The translations under genes were made by a program, and so were the position numbers. The notes under the pieces were generated by a model. The model was not told the origin of the DNA. It saw nothing but the letters and a program-made list of their open reading frames with translations, and made no database searches. From an uncultured Bacteroidales bacterium (GTDB taxonomy: Bacteria > Bacteroidota > Bacteroidia > Bacteroidales > WCHB1-69), in NCBI GenBank assembly GCA_900321845.1, contig ONXT01000241.1:1-13980 (forward strand): a stretch of 13,980 bases of DNA, read 5' to 3'. Below are positions 7,291 to 13,980 of the stretch, one piece after another (the first letter of the stretch is position 1; each line of letters begins with the position of its first letter).

Positions 7291-7789
7291 CGTAATCCTC
7301 GAGGAGGACCATCAGTTTTTGGCGCAGGAAATAGATTCTGCTCTTCACGGTACCGATTGATATTCCCATGATTTCAGCGATTTCCTGGTACTTGTAGCCA
7401 TCGAGATACATTTCGAACGGTTTGCGCTGCTCTTCCTTGATGCTGGTGATTTTCTTGTTGATATCGTTCACGTAATAATGGATGTCAGCGGCATCGCAGG
7501 GGTCGGTCACCGTGGTTAAGGTGTGGGAGTCGGGCGTATCGTCGAACATCGTCTGACGACGTTTCTTGCGGCGGTAATCATTGACGAAGGTGTTGTACAT
7601 AATGGTGAACGTCCATGCTTTCAGGTTGGTATTCTCCTCGAAACGGTCGCCGAACTGCAGGACTTTCAGGTAGGTTTCCTGGACCAAATCATCCGCATCG
7701 GCTTCATTGTGAGTATAATACAAAGCGCGCTGTTTCAACTCGCTATCAAAGTTCATCACTTCGTCAATCATATTGTTGGCACTTTCCAT
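7259..7789 (-). CDS. ECF-type RNA polymerase sigma-70 family sigma factor
   Basis: The protein has 176 residues with the two-domain ECF layout. Region 2 is at about 13-78, with core-binding DADDLVQETYLKVL (31-44) and AWTFTIMYNTFVNDYRRKKRR (58-78). The linker covers about 80-112. Region 4 is at about 114-162, with the helix-turn-helix YQEIAEIMGISIGTVKSRI (134-152) that contacts the -35 element. No anti-sigma gene is adjacent, as for many stand-alone Bacteroidota ECF factors. Upstream is a sigma-54-type -24/-12 element rather than TAnnTTTG, which suggests a sigma cascade. It is transcribed divergently from the giant secreted-protein gene, which makes that gene a candidate target, though the visible promoter of that gene is of housekeeping type. 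The gene ends in TGA inside the opposing ligase gene. Confidence 0.95.
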   Translation of the reverse strand: MESANNMIDEVMNFDSELKQRALYYTHNEADADDLVQETYLKVLQFGDRFEENTNLKAWTFTIMYNTFVNDYRRKKRRQTMFDDTPDSHTLTTVTDPCDAADIHYYVNDINKKITSIKEEQRKPFEMYLDGYKYQEIAEIMGISIGTVKSRIYFLRQKLMVLLEDYVTPTSYTQSA

Positions 7790-7836
7790 ATAAAGGCGTT
7801 TAGGTTATTCGCGTAAAAAACAATGGTGTATAACAT

Positions 7837-7852
7837 TGCAACAAGTGTGCCA
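7837..7852 (-). promoter_or_regulatory. Sigma-54 (RpoN) type -24/-12 promoter for the ECF sigma gene
   Basis: On the minus strand the bases read TGGCAC, five bases, TTGCA, giving the diagnostic GG-N10-GC spacing of sigma-54 promoters. The GC lies about 49 bases before the ATG at 7789, so transcription would start near 7826 and leave a leader of roughly 37 bases. No TAnnTTTG is seen on this side of the divergent intergenic region. I did not see an activator binding site. Confidence 0.68.
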
Positions 7853-7893
7853 AAAAGGTTGATGATAAAAAATTTTTTCTCAAAAAAAATAAC

Positions 7894-7901
7894 TACTTTT
7901 G
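7894..7901 (+). promoter_or_regulatory. Bacteroidota -7 promoter element for the giant secreted-protein gene
   Basis: TACTTTTG matches TAnnTTTG exactly, 24 bases before the ATG at 7926. It is preceded by A and T runs (7867-7889) but by no recognisable -33 TTG at the usual distance. Confidence 0.62.
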
Positions 7902-7925
7902 CGCACCATTTAACCTTTGTATTTT

Positions 7926-10900
7926 ATGATTAAAAGAATCAGCCTATTCCTTGCCATTTTTCTTTTTTGCTTTATTTATAGCACTGATGCTCAACGACTT
8001 AAAGCATTCTCAAGCGATCCTTCGCTAACGCAGGAGGAGATGCGCGTGTTGGCTGCGAGCGTTCCGAAAGAGCGACAGAAAGAGGCAGAGGCGGAATTGG
8101 AGAAGTTCGATGCCTTCTGGACTTCCAGCCAGATGACGGAAGAGTTCCAAAACTCGTTCATTGAGATTTCCAACCTCATGTTGCGCAAGAACATGCGTTT
8201 CTTCCCTCATTTCAGCGCGTTTTTCAAGGCATTCGACGCATTCATCAACAGCGATTTGTCCGAATACGACAAAGCGTGGCTGCGCATTCTGCAATATCAC
8301 GTGAACAACGATTTGAGTGATTTCCACAATGTGATGGGGAATTATGTCAATATCTTCAACGACAATATTCTTTTCAAGAGTGGAAGTTCCAAATGGACGG
8401 CCTACGGGGCTGTTGAATCGATGGGGATGGAAAAAGAGCCATACATTGAATACAGCGACATCGATTTGGTGGGGGCTGGCTCGCGCGACAGCGTGGAAAT
8501 CCTCGGAACCTCAGGACGCTACTACCCTGCTTCAACGAGATGGGTGGGCAAAGGCGGCAAAATCAACTGGCTGCGCGCCGGACTTCCGGAGGAAAAGGTG
8601 ATGGCGACGTTTGAAGACTACGCTTTGGACACTCGCCAACCCAAGGTGAAAATACAAAACGCGACCCTGTATTACCCGGAACTCCTCGGCCAGCCCATCC
8701 TCGGCACGCTTGAGGACAAAGCCGGGCTGGAAACCGACGAGTCAAAGGTCACCTTTCCCCGCTTCCGCAGCAACGACGACAACTTGACCGTACGCAACAT
8801 CTACGACAATGTGGACTACATCGGAGGATTCGAATTGCGCGGCGCTTCCATTGAGGGCGATGCCAACGCCGAACAACTCGCCAGGATCAACATCCGAAAG
8901 GGCAATCGAGTGGTCGCCTCCGTTGCTGCCATCCACTTTCTTTTCAAGGAGGAGACGATTCGCGCCAACGACGCCCGCACCAACATCTACATCGAGACCG
9001 ACTCCACCGGCATCGACTCCATCTACCACCCATCCGCCAATTTTTACTACAATGAAGCCAATTCGCAACTGCTCTTCTCCCGCCCGAAATACGGGGTCGG
9101 CCGAAGCCCTTTCTTCGACAGCTATCACAAAATGGACATCACCGTGGAGACCATCGCCTGGGATTTGACCAAAGATAAAATCGAGTTCAAGCCGATGACT
9201 GGCTCTACCAACGAAAGCCCGGCTACCTTTGAATCGCAAAACTTCTTCAACAATCAGACCATGCGAAAACTGCAGGGTGTGAACGATGAAAACCCGCTCT
9301 TTACGCTTTGGAAAGCCTACAATGCAGGCAACTTCAAGCCACTGACATACGAGCAGATTGTGCGCTACTTCAACCGCCCGCCCGAAGATGTAAAATCCAT
9401 GCTCATCCAGTTCGCCGCCGACGGCTTTGTAGAGTACGACGTCAATGCCAACAAAATTTATTACCGCAAAAAAATCGCGCAATACCTGAACAACGACGTC
9501 AACAAAAAGGATTTCGACAACATCATCCTGGAGTCAAAAACGCACTATGCCGTCTTGAATTTGGAAAACAACGATTTGACGGTTACCGGCTGCGAGTACT
9601 TCGTGCTGAGCGACGCGCAAATTGTGAACGTCTATCCGACGGAGGAGCGCGTTACCGTAGGAAGAGACCGCGACATGCGCTTTTCGGGCCGTATCATCGC
9701 CGGTCTGTTCGACTTCGTCAGCCACAAATGCGATTTCAACTACGAGAATTTCAACGTGCGCATGGAAGACATAGACTCCCTGATCATGTATGTGGAGGAC
9801 AAGAACGGCCCGCAGAACATCTACGGGGAATATCGGCTTTCCAAGGTTCAAAGTCCGATTGAGGATTTGGGCGGCACGCTCTACATTGACATGCCATGGA
9901 ACAAGTCGGGCAAAATCGACAACCCCAAGTTCCCCTACTTCACCAGTTTCGAAGGCGGGCACGTCTATTACGACCATCCGGAGACCTTCAACCGCCATTA
10001 CAACCGCAGCAAATTCTTCTATGCGCTGGACAACTTCACCATCACCAACTTGGACAACTTCGACACAGACTCCATCCGTTTCGACGGCCAGTTGATTTCC
10101 GGTGGCATCTTCCCCGACATCCGCCATGAATTGAAGGTACGCCCCGACTTCTCGCTCGGTTTCATCCATAACACCGGCGACGGCGGCCTTGCCGCATACG
10201 GTGGAAAGGGCACTTTCGCAGGCAAAATCGACTTGAGCAACCGCGGTCTGCGCGGCAAAGGCACTATCGACTACCTGACCTCCCACACCGTCTCCGACAG
10301 TTTGGTCTTCTTCCTCGACAGAACCACCGGAAGCGTGAAGACACACGTCGTGCAGGAGCAGATGGCCGGGGTGGAATTCCCGCCCGCCAACATGGAGAAC
10401 GGATTCCTGAACTGGGAAGCCTACAACGACAAAATGTACGTTTATACCGACAAGTCGCCGATGCACATCTTCAACGAGACGGAATTGATGGGCAACTCCA
10501 TTCTGACCCCCGACGGAATGTACGGCACCGGCACCCTGAACTTCAATCGCGCCGACATCACCTCCAAGCTGTTCAGTTTCAAGCATCATGAGCTCTTCGC
10601 TGATGCCGCCGACATGCGCATATTCGATCTCTATCAGACAAACGAGTTCGTCTTCTCCACCGACAATTACAAATCCCACATTGACTTCCAAACCAGAAAA
10701 GGGCATTTTGAATCCAACGACGAGACTTCCGAAATCCTTTTCCAACGCAACCAGTTCAAGACGCAGGCGAATATGTTCGACTGGGATCCGATTGACGAAA
10801 ACGTGCTGACTTTCAAGTGGGAAGACCCCTACAAAGATGTGGATATCGATGGAACGAAGGCACGCGAGTTGATTGACATGGAGAGTCACGGCAACGAGCT

Positions 10901-12440
10901 GACGGCGACGAACTCCAAGACACACGCCCTGCAATTCACCACCACCGCTGCGGAATTCAACTTTAAAACCAACATCATCAATGCGCACGGCGTCCGCTAC
11001 ATCAATGTGGGCGATGCTGCCATCGTGCCCAAGAACGGCGACGTCACCATCCGCGAAGCCGCTGTATTAGAGACACTTACCGATGCACGCATCGTTGCCG
11101 ACCGCGATAAGAAATACCACGAACTCTACAACTGCGTGGTCAACATCGTGCATGCCGCCGACTTCAAGGGTTCCGGCGACTACGACTACATTGATGTCAA
11201 CAAAGAGGTGCAAGTCATCCACTTCGACACGCTTTGGTACTACGAAACCACGCAGGGGGATGCCAAAATCCCGCTGGCCAGAGACTTCAAACTCAGTCCG
11301 CATTTCGGCTTTGATGGACGCGCCGAACTCAACAGCGCCAACGAGTTCCTCACTTTCATTGGCGGTGTCGAGCTCATCCACGACTGCGATACGGTGAAAT
11401 ACGCCCGCTTGCGCATCAGCGACCAAATCAACCCCGACCACGTGCTGATCAAAATTGACGAGCACGCCCGCGATGTCAACGACCGGAAGGCCGTCGTCGC
11501 CATCGCCTCCACCAACACCACCGGACGCATCTACACCTGCTTCGGCGCCGCCAAAGACCAGTTCAACGATGCGGAATACATCTCCGTAACTGGCTACATC
11601 GACTTCGACGAGGAGCACCAGATGTTCCGCGCCGCCTCGCTGGAAAAACTGGAAGACCCCGAACTGACGGAGAACATCATCACCTTGAGCAAAACCGAAT
11701 GCATCTCGCGAGGCAGCGGTGTCATCGACATGGGCGCCAAATTGGGGCGCGTGGAATTCAGCACCCTCGGCACCGTCGTGAACTTCATGCGCGCCGACTC
11801 CGCCGAAATGAGCCTCACCACCTCCATCGACTTCTTCTTCAATGAAAACGCCATGAAAGTCATGAGCAAACACATCAATGAAGCCGACCTTGACTTCATC
11901 GACGTGTGGGAAGACGAAGAGTACGACCTAGCACTTCGCACCATCCTGTCGGAAAAAGAGTACGACGACTACGCCTACGAAGTGAACACCAACGGACAGG
12001 CACAGAAACTACCCGAAAAACTGCGCGTGAAGTTCCTCTTCGCCGACATCAGCTTCACCTGGGACCGCGAAGCCAAGGCCTTCATCTCTCAGCACTATCT
12101 GCCCGTGGTCATCTGCAACGCAAAGGAGATCAACAAGGAAATACCAGGGGAAATCGTGATTGAAAAACGCGGCTCCCGAAATAGACTCTACCTCTATTTT
12201 GAAACCAACGACGACTTCTTCTTCTTCCAATTGGAAAACAACAGCATGTACGGCTACTCCTCCGACAAGAAATTCACGGACGCCATCGTGGAGACAAACG
12301 CGAAAAAACGTATGCTTAAGCCGGAAAACGGCCTGCCCGCCTTTACTTACAAATTAGGCAACCGTTCCCAGAAGAACAAATTCATGAAGAAGTTCTACAA
12401 GGTTCCTGAAGAAGATGCAGAAGAACAGAGTGAAGAATAG
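7926..12440 (+). CDS. Giant (1504-residue) secreted beta-rich protein of unknown function
   Basis: I do not recognise this protein. Start ATG 7926 is chosen over an in-frame TTG at 7917 because MIKRISLFLAIFLFCFIYSTDAQ is a signal peptide (cleavage near STDA|Q) and a TAnnTTTG element lies just upstream. Residues about 33-150 are helical and charged. Residues about 160-460 are mixed strands. Residues 472-512 (LTYEQIVRYFNRPPEDVKS onward) resemble a winged helix. The rest is strand-rich with a recurring pattern of an aromatic or aliphatic residue, G-x-G or G-R, then strands (about 586-613, 774-806, 864-900, 1128-1153, 1219-1240, 1263-1290). This pattern could fold as an extended beta scaffold, loosely reminiscent of OstA/LptA-type jellyrolls. 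The C-terminus is acidic (EEDAEEQSEE) with no obvious type IX sorting domain or barrel strand, so a periplasmic or surface location is open. It is divergent from an ECF sigma gene and ends 3 bases from the opposing MFS gene. The stop is TAG. Confidence 0.9.
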   Translation: MIKRISLFLAIFLFCFIYSTDAQRLKAFSSDPSLTQEEMRVLAASVPKERQKEAEAELEKFDAFWTSSQMTEEFQNSFIEISNLMLRKNMRFFPHFSAFFKAFDAFINSDLSEYDKAWLRILQYHVNNDLSDFHNVMGNYVNIFNDNILFKSGSSKWTAYGAVESMGMEKEPYIEYSDIDLVGAGSRDSVEILGTSGRYYPASTRWVGKGGKINWLRAGLPEEKVMATFEDYALDTRQPKVKIQNATLYYPELLGQPILGTLEDKAGLETDESKVTFPRFRSNDDNLTVRNIYDNVDYIGGFELRGASIEGDANAEQLARINIRKGNRVVASVAAIHFLFKEETIRANDARTNIYIETDSTGIDSIYHPSANFYYNEANSQLLFSRPKYGVGRSPFFDSYHKMDITVETIAWDLTKDKIEFKPMTGSTNESPATFESQNFFNNQTMRKLQGVNDENPLFTLWKAYNAGNFKPLTYEQIVRYFNRPPEDVKSMLIQFAADGFVEYDVNANKIYYRKKIAQYLNNDVNKKDFDNIILESKTHYAVLNLENNDLTVTGCEYFVLSDAQIVNVYPTEERVTVGRDRDMRFSGRIIAGLFDFVSHKCDFNYENFNVRMEDIDSLIMYVEDKNGPQNIYGEYRLSKVQSPIEDLGGTLYIDMPWNKSGKIDNPKFPYFTSFEGGHVYYDHPETFNRHYNRSKFFYALDNFTITNLDNFDTDSIRFDGQLISGGIFPDIRHELKVRPDFSLGFIHNTGDGGLAAYGGKGTFAGKIDLSNRGLRGKGTIDYLTSHTVSDSLVFFLDRTTGSVKTHVVQEQMAGVEFPPANMENGFLNWEAYNDKMYVYTDKSPMHIFNETELMGNSILTPDGMYGTGTLNFNRADITSKLFSFKHHELFADAADMRIFDLYQTNEFVFSTDNYKSHIDFQTRKGHFESNDETSEILFQRNQFKTQANMFDWDPIDENVLTFKWEDPYKDVDIDGTKARELIDMESHGNELTATNSKTHALQFTTTAAEFNFKTNIINAHGVRYINVGDAAIVPKNGDVTIREAAVLETLTDARIVADRDKKYHELYNCVVNIVHAADFKGSGDYDYIDVNKEVQVIHFDTLWYYETTQGDAKIPLARDFKLSPHFGFDGRAELNSANEFLTFIGGVELIHDCDTVKYARLRISDQINPDHVLIKIDEHARDVNDRKAVVAIASTNTTGRIYTCFGAAKDQFNDAEYISVTGYIDFDEEHQMFRAASLEKLEDPELTENIITLSKTECISRGSGVIDMGAKLGRVEFSTLGTVVNFMRADSAEMSLTTSIDFFFNENAMKVMSKHINEADLDFIDVWEDEEYDLALRTILSEKEYDDYAYEVNTNGQAQKLPEKLRVKFLFADISFTWDREAKAFISQHYLPVVICNAKEINKEIPGEIVIEKRGSRNRLYLYFETNDDFFFFQLENNSMYGYSSDKKFTDAIVETNAKKRMLKPENGLPAFTYKLGNRSQKNKFMKKFYKVPEEDAEEQSEE

Positions 12441-12443
12441 CGG

Positions 12444-13598
12444 TTACTTCTCCTCCACTTTCACTTTGAACGACAAGAAAATCAGATAAACCATTGCGCA
12501 GCAAAGAACAATCAATGCTCCGTTTTGGGTATTCATTTTGTCGGAAAGCGTGGTCATCAAAGGTGGAAGAATGGCACCGCCCACAATGCCCGTCACCATC
12601 AGACCGGAAATCTCGTTCGTCTTGTCAGGACGCAGACGCATCGCCAACGAGAAAATGACAGAGAAAATGCTGGCACAAGCAAAGCCCACCATGCCGATGA
12701 AAGTCAGAATCGCATACTCGCTTTGAAGGAAAAACAACGGAATCATCAGCACAAGTGCCGCCAACATATTGATTTTGAAATACTTGGTAGTGCTGACTTT
12801 GGCCAAAAGCGCCGTCCCGACAAATGCACCGATGGTACGGCAGAAGAAATAGACGCTCGGCGCAAAACCCGCCTGATCTGTGGTAAAGCCCAATCTCTCA
12901 ATCAATAGTTTCGAGGATTCCATGTTGATGCCGACATCGATGCCCACTACCGCCACTATGCCGAGGAACAGCAACAAGATATTCCCATCTTTCAATACGG
13001 AAAACGAGGCCCTCAACGAGGAGGTGTCGCCGAGTTCCTCTTTTTCAACCGGGGTGAACAGCAGCCACAGTCCGGAAATCAGCGTGATGGCCGCAAAAAC
13101 GGGGAAAATATGATGCCACGAACCAAATTGGGCCACCAGAAAAGCGGCAATCAGCGGTCCACAGAAAGAGGACAACGCCTTGATAACCTGTCCACCCGTC
13201 ATGGCACTTGTCAGCGATTTTCCACTCAACATATTGGAAACCAAAGGATTGAGAGAAACCTGCAAGATGGTATTACCAATTCCCAACAAAGCGAAAGCAA
13301 TGCAACAGGTAACAAGATTATACGCAAAATAGGGAATGCACATGCCGATGATGGTGACGAGCATACTGAGCAGGACGGTGCGTTTCCGACCTATTTTGTT
13401 CATCAGCAAGGCGGACGGAATCGCCAAAATGAAGAACCAGAGGAACACCATGGAGGGCAAAAAACCGCTCATCGTTTCCGAAAGTTGGAAATCGTCTTTC
13501 ACGTAGGAGGTGGCAATTCCAACCACATCCACGAAGCCCATTACAAAAAAAGCAAAGAAAACGGGCAGCAACGCAACAATTACATTTTGTTTTTTCAT
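12444..13598 (-). CDS. MFS permease, FHS (fucose/glucose permease-like) type
   Basis: The protein has 384 residues and about twelve hydrophobic segments in two halves. A polar central loop (VEKEELGDTSSLRA) lies between segments 6 and 7. Typical features are the acidic residue in the first helix (FVMGFVDVVGIATSYV), a motif-A-like NKIGRKRT between helices 2 and 3, and GIGNTILQVSLNPLVSNM with the NP pair common in the FHS branch. These proteins import a monosaccharide with protons across the inner membrane. The substrate cannot be read from the sequence, and no kinase or catabolic gene is visible in the window. The start ATG (13598) follows a TAnnTTTG element by about 20 bases. The gene ends in TAA, 3 bases from the end of the opposing giant gene, so any terminator must lie inside a coding region. 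Confidence 0.88.
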   Translation of the reverse strand: MKKQNVIVALLPVFFAFFVMGFVDVVGIATSYVKDDFQLSETMSGFLPSMVFLWFFILAIPSALLMNKIGRKRTVLLSMLVTIIGMCIPYFAYNLVTCCIAFALLGIGNTILQVSLNPLVSNMLSGKSLTSAMTGGQVIKALSSFCGPLIAAFLVAQFGSWHHIFPVFAAITLISGLWLLFTPVEKEELGDTSSLRASFSVLKDGNILLLFLGIVAVVGIDVGINMESSKLLIERLGFTTDQAGFAPSVYFFCRTIGAFVGTALLAKVSTTKYFKINMLAALVLMIPLFFLQSEYAILTFIGMVGFACASIFSVIFSLAMRLRPDKTNEISGLMVTGIVGGAILPPLMTTLSDKMNTQNGALIVLCCAMVYLIFLSFKVKVEEK

Positions 13599-13617
13599 AG
13601 TAAAACGTTTTGAGCCG

Positions 13618-13625
13618 CAAAAATA
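13618..13625 (-). promoter_or_regulatory. Bacteroidota -7 promoter element for the MFS permease
   Basis: On the minus strand the bases read TATTTTTG, an exact TAnnTTTG, 19 bases before the ATG at 13598. A TTG at 13650-13648 on the same strand, 22 bases further upstream, could be the -33 element. The permease therefore appears to have its own promoter rather than relying on the membrane-protein gene upstream. Confidence 0.62.
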
Positions 13626-13755
13626 CAGAAAACTCCTCTAACTTCTACAATGGGGAGGATAAAATTATTGCGCTTATCCGCATTGAAGGTACTTGGCAAA
13701 TACGAGCAAGAATCAGGGGGAGTTGTATCAAATCCAAGCTCACGTCCATCAAGCT

Positions 13756-13980
13756 TTACAACAATTCCACGAGCACGAACAGCCAGTGGGCGAAAATGCC
13801 GGCGCAGAGTCCGCCAATGGTGTGTGCGCCGATCGCTTTGGAAATCAGGTTGCGGTAGCCCATGGAATCGAGCATGGCCGTATGCGTGCTGAGGTAGCCG
13901 CTCCAGCACATCCCCATCGCGGTAAACACCGCAATGGAGTTGTTATCAATCAAATGCGCCGCATCGAAGGTCGGAACCAC
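13756..13980 (-). CDS. C-terminal fragment of a polytopic membrane protein, family uncertain
   Basis: The last 75 codons (74 residues plus TAA) of a gene whose start is beyond the window. The first visible codon, GTG at the edge, is probably just an internal Val. Two hydrophobic stretches are visible: IAVFTAMGMCWSGYLSTHTAML and AIGAHTIGGLCAGIFAHWLFVLVELL. The polar, Gly-, His- and Ser-containing helices (STHTAMLDSMG, GAHTIGGLCAG) suggest a transporter or gate-type membrane protein. My memory loosely links this ending to the CD0519/CD1768-type family of membrane proteins with nucleoside-recognition-like helices, but I cannot confirm it. The gene lies upstream of, and in the same direction as, the MFS permease, with 157 bases between them, including the permease promoter. 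Confidence 0.75.
   Translation of the reverse strand: MVPTFDAAHLIDNNSIAVFTAMGMCWSGYLSTHTAMLDSMGYRNLISKAIGAHTIGGLCAGIFAHWLFVLVELL

Noticed and set aside
9534..10988. A 484-residue antisense ORF inside the giant gene, with similar antisense ORFs at 8742-9482 and 11067-11873
   Set aside because: Their translations are Val-, Gly-, Glu- and Asp-rich with no motifs, and they mirror the codon bias of the sense gene, which has a signal peptide, promoter and coherent protein. They are shadows.
12429..12473. Inverted repeat AGTGAA/TTCACT across the convergent stops
   Set aside because: The arms are short, the loop is long and there is no T-run; this is likely chance in coding sequence.
13657..13679. 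GGATAA/TTATCC hairpin between the partial membrane-protein gene and the MFS gene
   Set aside because: The stem has only 6 bp with an 11-base loop and lacks an adjacent T-run in the minus direction, so it is too weak to call a terminator.
13599..13755. Short plus-strand ORFs between the MFS gene and the partial membrane-protein gene
   Set aside because: They run antisense into the membrane-protein gene, lack a plausible start context and show no motifs. Apart from the MFS promoter I see nothing in this stretch.

Overview
The window looks like chromosomal DNA from a member of the Bacteroidota, most likely Bacteroidales. Four lines of evidence point there: matches to the Bacteroidota -7 promoter element TAnnTTTG upstream of several genes, weak or absent Shine-Dalgarno sequences, a Porin_10-type putative porin and PorT-like outer-membrane barrel, and an FHS-type MFS permease. 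No insertion sequence, prophage, CRISPR array or other clear mobile signature is visible. The genes are packed tightly and no gene-free stretch exceeds about 160 bases.

Layout. (1) 2-739 (+) is the 3' two thirds of prfA (release factor 1), followed by a probable tRNA-Val(CAC) at 746-819 and a strong, probably bidirectional hairpin terminator at 830-862. (2) 889-2655 (-) is a two-gene unit: a small secreted or lipoprotein-like protein of unknown function, then an MltF-like lytic transglycosylase. The second ORF opens in the same frame one codon after the first one's TAA, and starts with TTG. (3) 2771-7290 (+) is a tight four-gene run: peptidyl-tRNA hydrolase (pth) interrupted by an in-frame TGA, a PorT-like outer-membrane barrel, a Porin_10-type putative porin, and a polytopic O-antigen ligase/polymerase-like (Wzy_C) protein. 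(4) 7259-7789 (-) is an ECF-type sigma factor whose 3' end overlaps the ligase gene by 32 bases. It is preceded by a near-perfect sigma-54 -24/-12 element rather than the housekeeping promoter. (5) Divergent from it, 7926-12440 (+) encodes a 1504-residue secreted, beta-rich protein that I do not recognise. (6) 12444-13598 (-) is an MFS sugar permease of the FHS type, ending 3 bases from the giant gene. (7) 13756-13980 (-) is the C-terminal piece of a polytopic membrane protein.

Functionally, much of the window concerns the cell envelope: a peptidoglycan-cleaving enzyme, two outer-membrane barrels, a polysaccharide ligase or polymerase, a giant exported protein and a sugar permease. Translation genes (prfA, tRNA, pth) are interspersed. 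The points most worth a second look are the nonsense codon in the normally essential pth, the unrecognised giant secreted protein next to a sigma factor gene, the sigma-54-like promoter of that sigma gene, and the odd D-arm of the tRNA. TGA is the ordinary stop codon of two other genes here, so I do not think the genetic code is altered.
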